Shown in pieces: positions 62,451-64,000 of a DNA stretch of 64,000 nucleotides. The position numbers were made by a program, and so were the translations under genes. How positions within the stretch are numbered: position 1 is the stretch's first letter; each line of letters opens with the position of its first letter. Origin of the DNA: a virus. The notes under the pieces were generated by a model, which saw only the letters and a program-made list of their open reading frames with translations, did no database searches and was not told the origin of the DNA. The DNA is taken from positions 1 to 64,000 of IMG/VR virus record IMGVR_UViG_3300031236_000003, one strand, 5' to 3'.

Positions 62451-63593
62451 ATGCCCAGAACCTCATTTCAGCAAGGCTCCGTAGTCCGCGTATCCCGCAA
62501 GAGCGGCGATGCGTGGAGATTTCGTTGGCGCGAAAACGGCACTCAGCGCAGCGAGTGGATTGGGACGGTGAAGCAGTTACCGTCCCGCGCCCAGGCCGAG
62601 AAAGCCGCGCAGCGATTCCGCCAGCAGGCAAACTCCGGCATCGAAGTCATCACCATGGCCGATCTCATTGCGAAGTTCTGGCAGGAAGCGGCGCCGGAAC
62701 GCGAGACGACCGCGCACTCGTACCGCAGCATCTTCAAGCGGATCGAGGCCGAGTTCGGCAGTCTACGCGTGGACCAGTTCTGCCGCGAGGTAATGCGCGT
62801 CGAGCAGTGGCTGAAGGAATTGACGGTCATTGGACGGCACCCAAAGCCCGGCGTGAAGCCGCTGGTGAGCGACCTGTACCGCTCCCAGGTGAGGAACCTG
62901 CTGCACTTGCTGATCGAGAAGGCGATGCTTTGGGGGAATGTGCAGGTCGACCGGAATCCCATGGATTTAGTTCGCCTGAAGGGCAGCGCACGCGCCAAGG
63001 AAATCCAGACGCTGACCCCTGAGCAGTACGGCCAGCTTGTCAACGACCCAGAACTGCCGGAGATGGTGCGAGTGTTGATCCAGTTGTTGGCTGGGCTCGG
63101 ACTTCGCATCTCTGAGGGCTTGGGACTTCGCTGGTCAGACATCGACTTCGAATCCGGTACGATCCAGATCAACCGTAGCATGGTCCACGGCCAGGCGAAC
63201 GACACGAAGACGGCTAGCTCGAAGACGGCGCTTCCCTTGCATGAGCGCCTAGTGGACGTGCTGCGCTGGTGGCATGCGCGCGCGCCGAAGTCGGCTTGGG
63301 TGTTTTGCTCGGAGCGGACCGGCGCGCCTTATGACCGGGATTATCTTCGCTCGGAGTATCTGGCTCCGGCCGGCAAGCGGATCGGCGTAGAGGGGCTTGG
63401 CTGGCACTGCCTGCGCCACTCGTATCGAGCTATGCTGCGCGAAAGTGGTGCTTCCCTGGAAGACCAGAAGAGTCTGATGCGGCACTCAAAGTTGGCTACG
63501 ACCGTCGATACTTACGGTGGCCGCGACAGCGTTGAGCGGTTGAGACCCATGAACCAGAAAATTGTCGAGATGCTGCCGAGGAGGAGTGCATGA
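62451..63593 (+). CDS. int: Tyrosine recombinase (integrase)
   Basis: The product is 380 residues. An N-terminal SAM-like/arm domain spans about 1-170. The catalytic domain has Arg in LAGLGLRISEGLGLRW (about 218), Lys in DTKTASSKTALPL (about 248), HxxR as HCLRHSYR (about 320), His in LMRHSKLATT (about 344) and the Tyr nucleophile in VDTYGG (about 354). All five catalytic positions are visible. It integrates the phage genome by site-specific recombination; no attachment site could be identified here. GGAAAGGAAAGCG precedes the ATG. Confidence 0.95.
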   Translation: MPRTSFQQGSVVRVSRKSGDAWRFRWRENGTQRSEWIGTVKQLPSRAQAEKAAQRFRQQANSGIEVITMADLIAKFWQEAAPERETTAHSYRSIFKRIEAEFGSLRVDQFCREVMRVEQWLKELTVIGRHPKPGVKPLVSDLYRSQVRNLLHLLIEKAMLWGNVQVDRNPMDLVRLKGSARAKEIQTLTPEQYGQLVNDPELPEMVRVLIQLLAGLGLRISEGLGLRWSDIDFESGTIQINRSMVHGQANDTKTASSKTALPLHERLVDVLRWWHARAPKSAWVFCSERTGAPYDRDYLRSEYLAPAGKRIGVEGLGWHCLRHSYRAMLRESGASLEDQKSLMRHSKLATTVDTYGGRDSVERLRPMNQKIVEMLPRRSA

Positions 63594-63766
63594 CAAGAGG
63601 CGGGAAGGTAATACACGTATTAACTCAGGGAGCATGCGCTGCATGCATGATCGTATCTATGTTTTCACCCTATTGGCTGAATGGTATTTTGTTCCTTGCA
63701 GCCTTTTACTGTGGAGGTGCCAACGCGCTCAATTACAAAAACGAGAAAAACAGAGGAACGCGCTGA
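63590..63766 (+). CDS. Small membrane protein (58 aa)
   Basis: The product starts MTRGGKVIHVLTQGACAACM with one or two hydrophobic segments (MIVSMFSPYWL and ILFLAAFYCGGANAL). The ATG overlaps the integrase stop (ATGA) and its own TGA overlaps the next ATG. Function unknown. Confidence 0.6.
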   Translation: MTRGGKVIHVLTQGACAACMIVSMFSPYWLNGILFLAAFYCGGANALNYKNEKNRGTR

Positions 63767-63909
63767 TGCAACTCTGCGGCGTCCAAGGCATCAAGCAGAC
63801 CGACGGCACCTACTGGTGGCCGTGGGCGAGTTGCTGGGCCATCTACAACACGCGGTACACGCTGTTAAAGTATCGGCTGGCGTTGCCGAGGAAGGAAGGT
63901 GGAGTATGA
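63766..63909 (+). CDS. Small Trp-rich protein (47 aa)
   Basis: The product starts MQLCGVQGIKQTDGTYWWPW and ends in a basic LPRKEGGV. It starts in a TGATG overlap and ends in ATGA. No family recognised; support is the coupling pattern. Confidence 0.55.
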   Translation: MQLCGVQGIKQTDGTYWWPWASCWAIYNTRYTLLKYRLALPRKEGGV

Positions 63910-64000
63910 GCAGAAGACACTCACAACCCACGATGCGCAGCGCGGTCCAGATGGCCAGCGACGACCTGCCCAACGTGAAACTGAAGCCCAAGCCGGGCAC
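63906..64000 (+). CDS. Start of a gene cut by the right edge
   Basis: The frame opens MSRRHSQPTMRSAVQMASDD and is still open at the edge. The ATG overlaps the previous stop (ATGA) and GAAGGAAGGTGG lies upstream. Too short to assign. Confidence 0.6.
   Translation, partial: MSRRHSQPTMRSAVQMASDDLPNVKLKPKPG

Overview
The window is phage DNA from end to end. It shows a terminase, portal, capsid and neck/tail module, short genes packed with overlapping start and stop codons, a phage recombination and replication set, and a tyrosine integrase. The integrase and a divergently transcribed regulator candidate with a palindromic operator point to a temperate phage or prophage. Two P22-gp4-like neck proteins, a nozzle-like protein, and three consecutive internal-virion-type proteins suggest a short-tailed (podovirus) particle; I see no sheath or tape-measure gene. 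The host cannot be named from the sequence. The fairly high GC and purine-rich ribosome binding sites of the type GGAAAGGAAAGC fit a soil bacterium, but that is weak inference.

Layout. About 1-5,520 is a leftward operon of small early genes. It contains an Ala-rich repeat protein cut by the left edge, a DUF3560 plus DNA-methyltransferase fusion and many small proteins, probably driven from a promoter near 5,600. About 6,340-9,370 is a rightward run of tiny coupled genes that includes several zinc-knuckle proteins and a DUF1064 nuclease-like protein. About 9,480-11,055 is leftward again: a winged-helix replication-type protein flanked by iteron-like repeats. From 11,148 to 31,300 lies the virion module: putative small terminase, large terminase, portal, putative scaffold, major capsid, decoration-like proteins, neck adaptors with an inserted HNH-AP2 endonuclease, a fibre-like protein and a 1,378-residue nozzle-like protein. 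About 31,290-35,340 is an accessory cassette with overlapping starts. About 35,400-47,570 holds internal virion proteins that end in a 3,245-residue polyvalent protein with ParB-like and helicase domains.

About 47,570-50,820 holds a terminator, a tRNA, small membrane proteins, a chitobiase-C-like protein, a cyclic-phosphate receiver protein and two related micropeptides. A leftward regulator (50,772-51,924) faces rightward recT across a 30-bp palindrome. From recT to 60,200 runs the recombination and replication module: RecT, a RecB-like nuclease, two KTSC-domain proteins, cold-shock protein, 2OG-Fe(II) dioxygenase, DnaB helicase and an acyl carrier protein. The right end carries a lipoprotein, a tRNA-like element without an anticodon loop, an Acb2-type anti-CBASS protein, the integrase and small downstream genes.

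How the parts may work together. A recurring motif, (A)ACGCTTGCAG, sits at promoters in most modules, often as the -35 hexamer 17 bp before a -10. The best copy is the perfect palindrome between the regulator and recT, so one factor could tie the modules into a regulon. Several genes appear to have leaderless transcripts. A second shared element, CCGCAAACCCA exactly 33 bp upstream of a -10, precedes the portal and internal-virion operons and may mark late promoters. No lysis genes were recognised.
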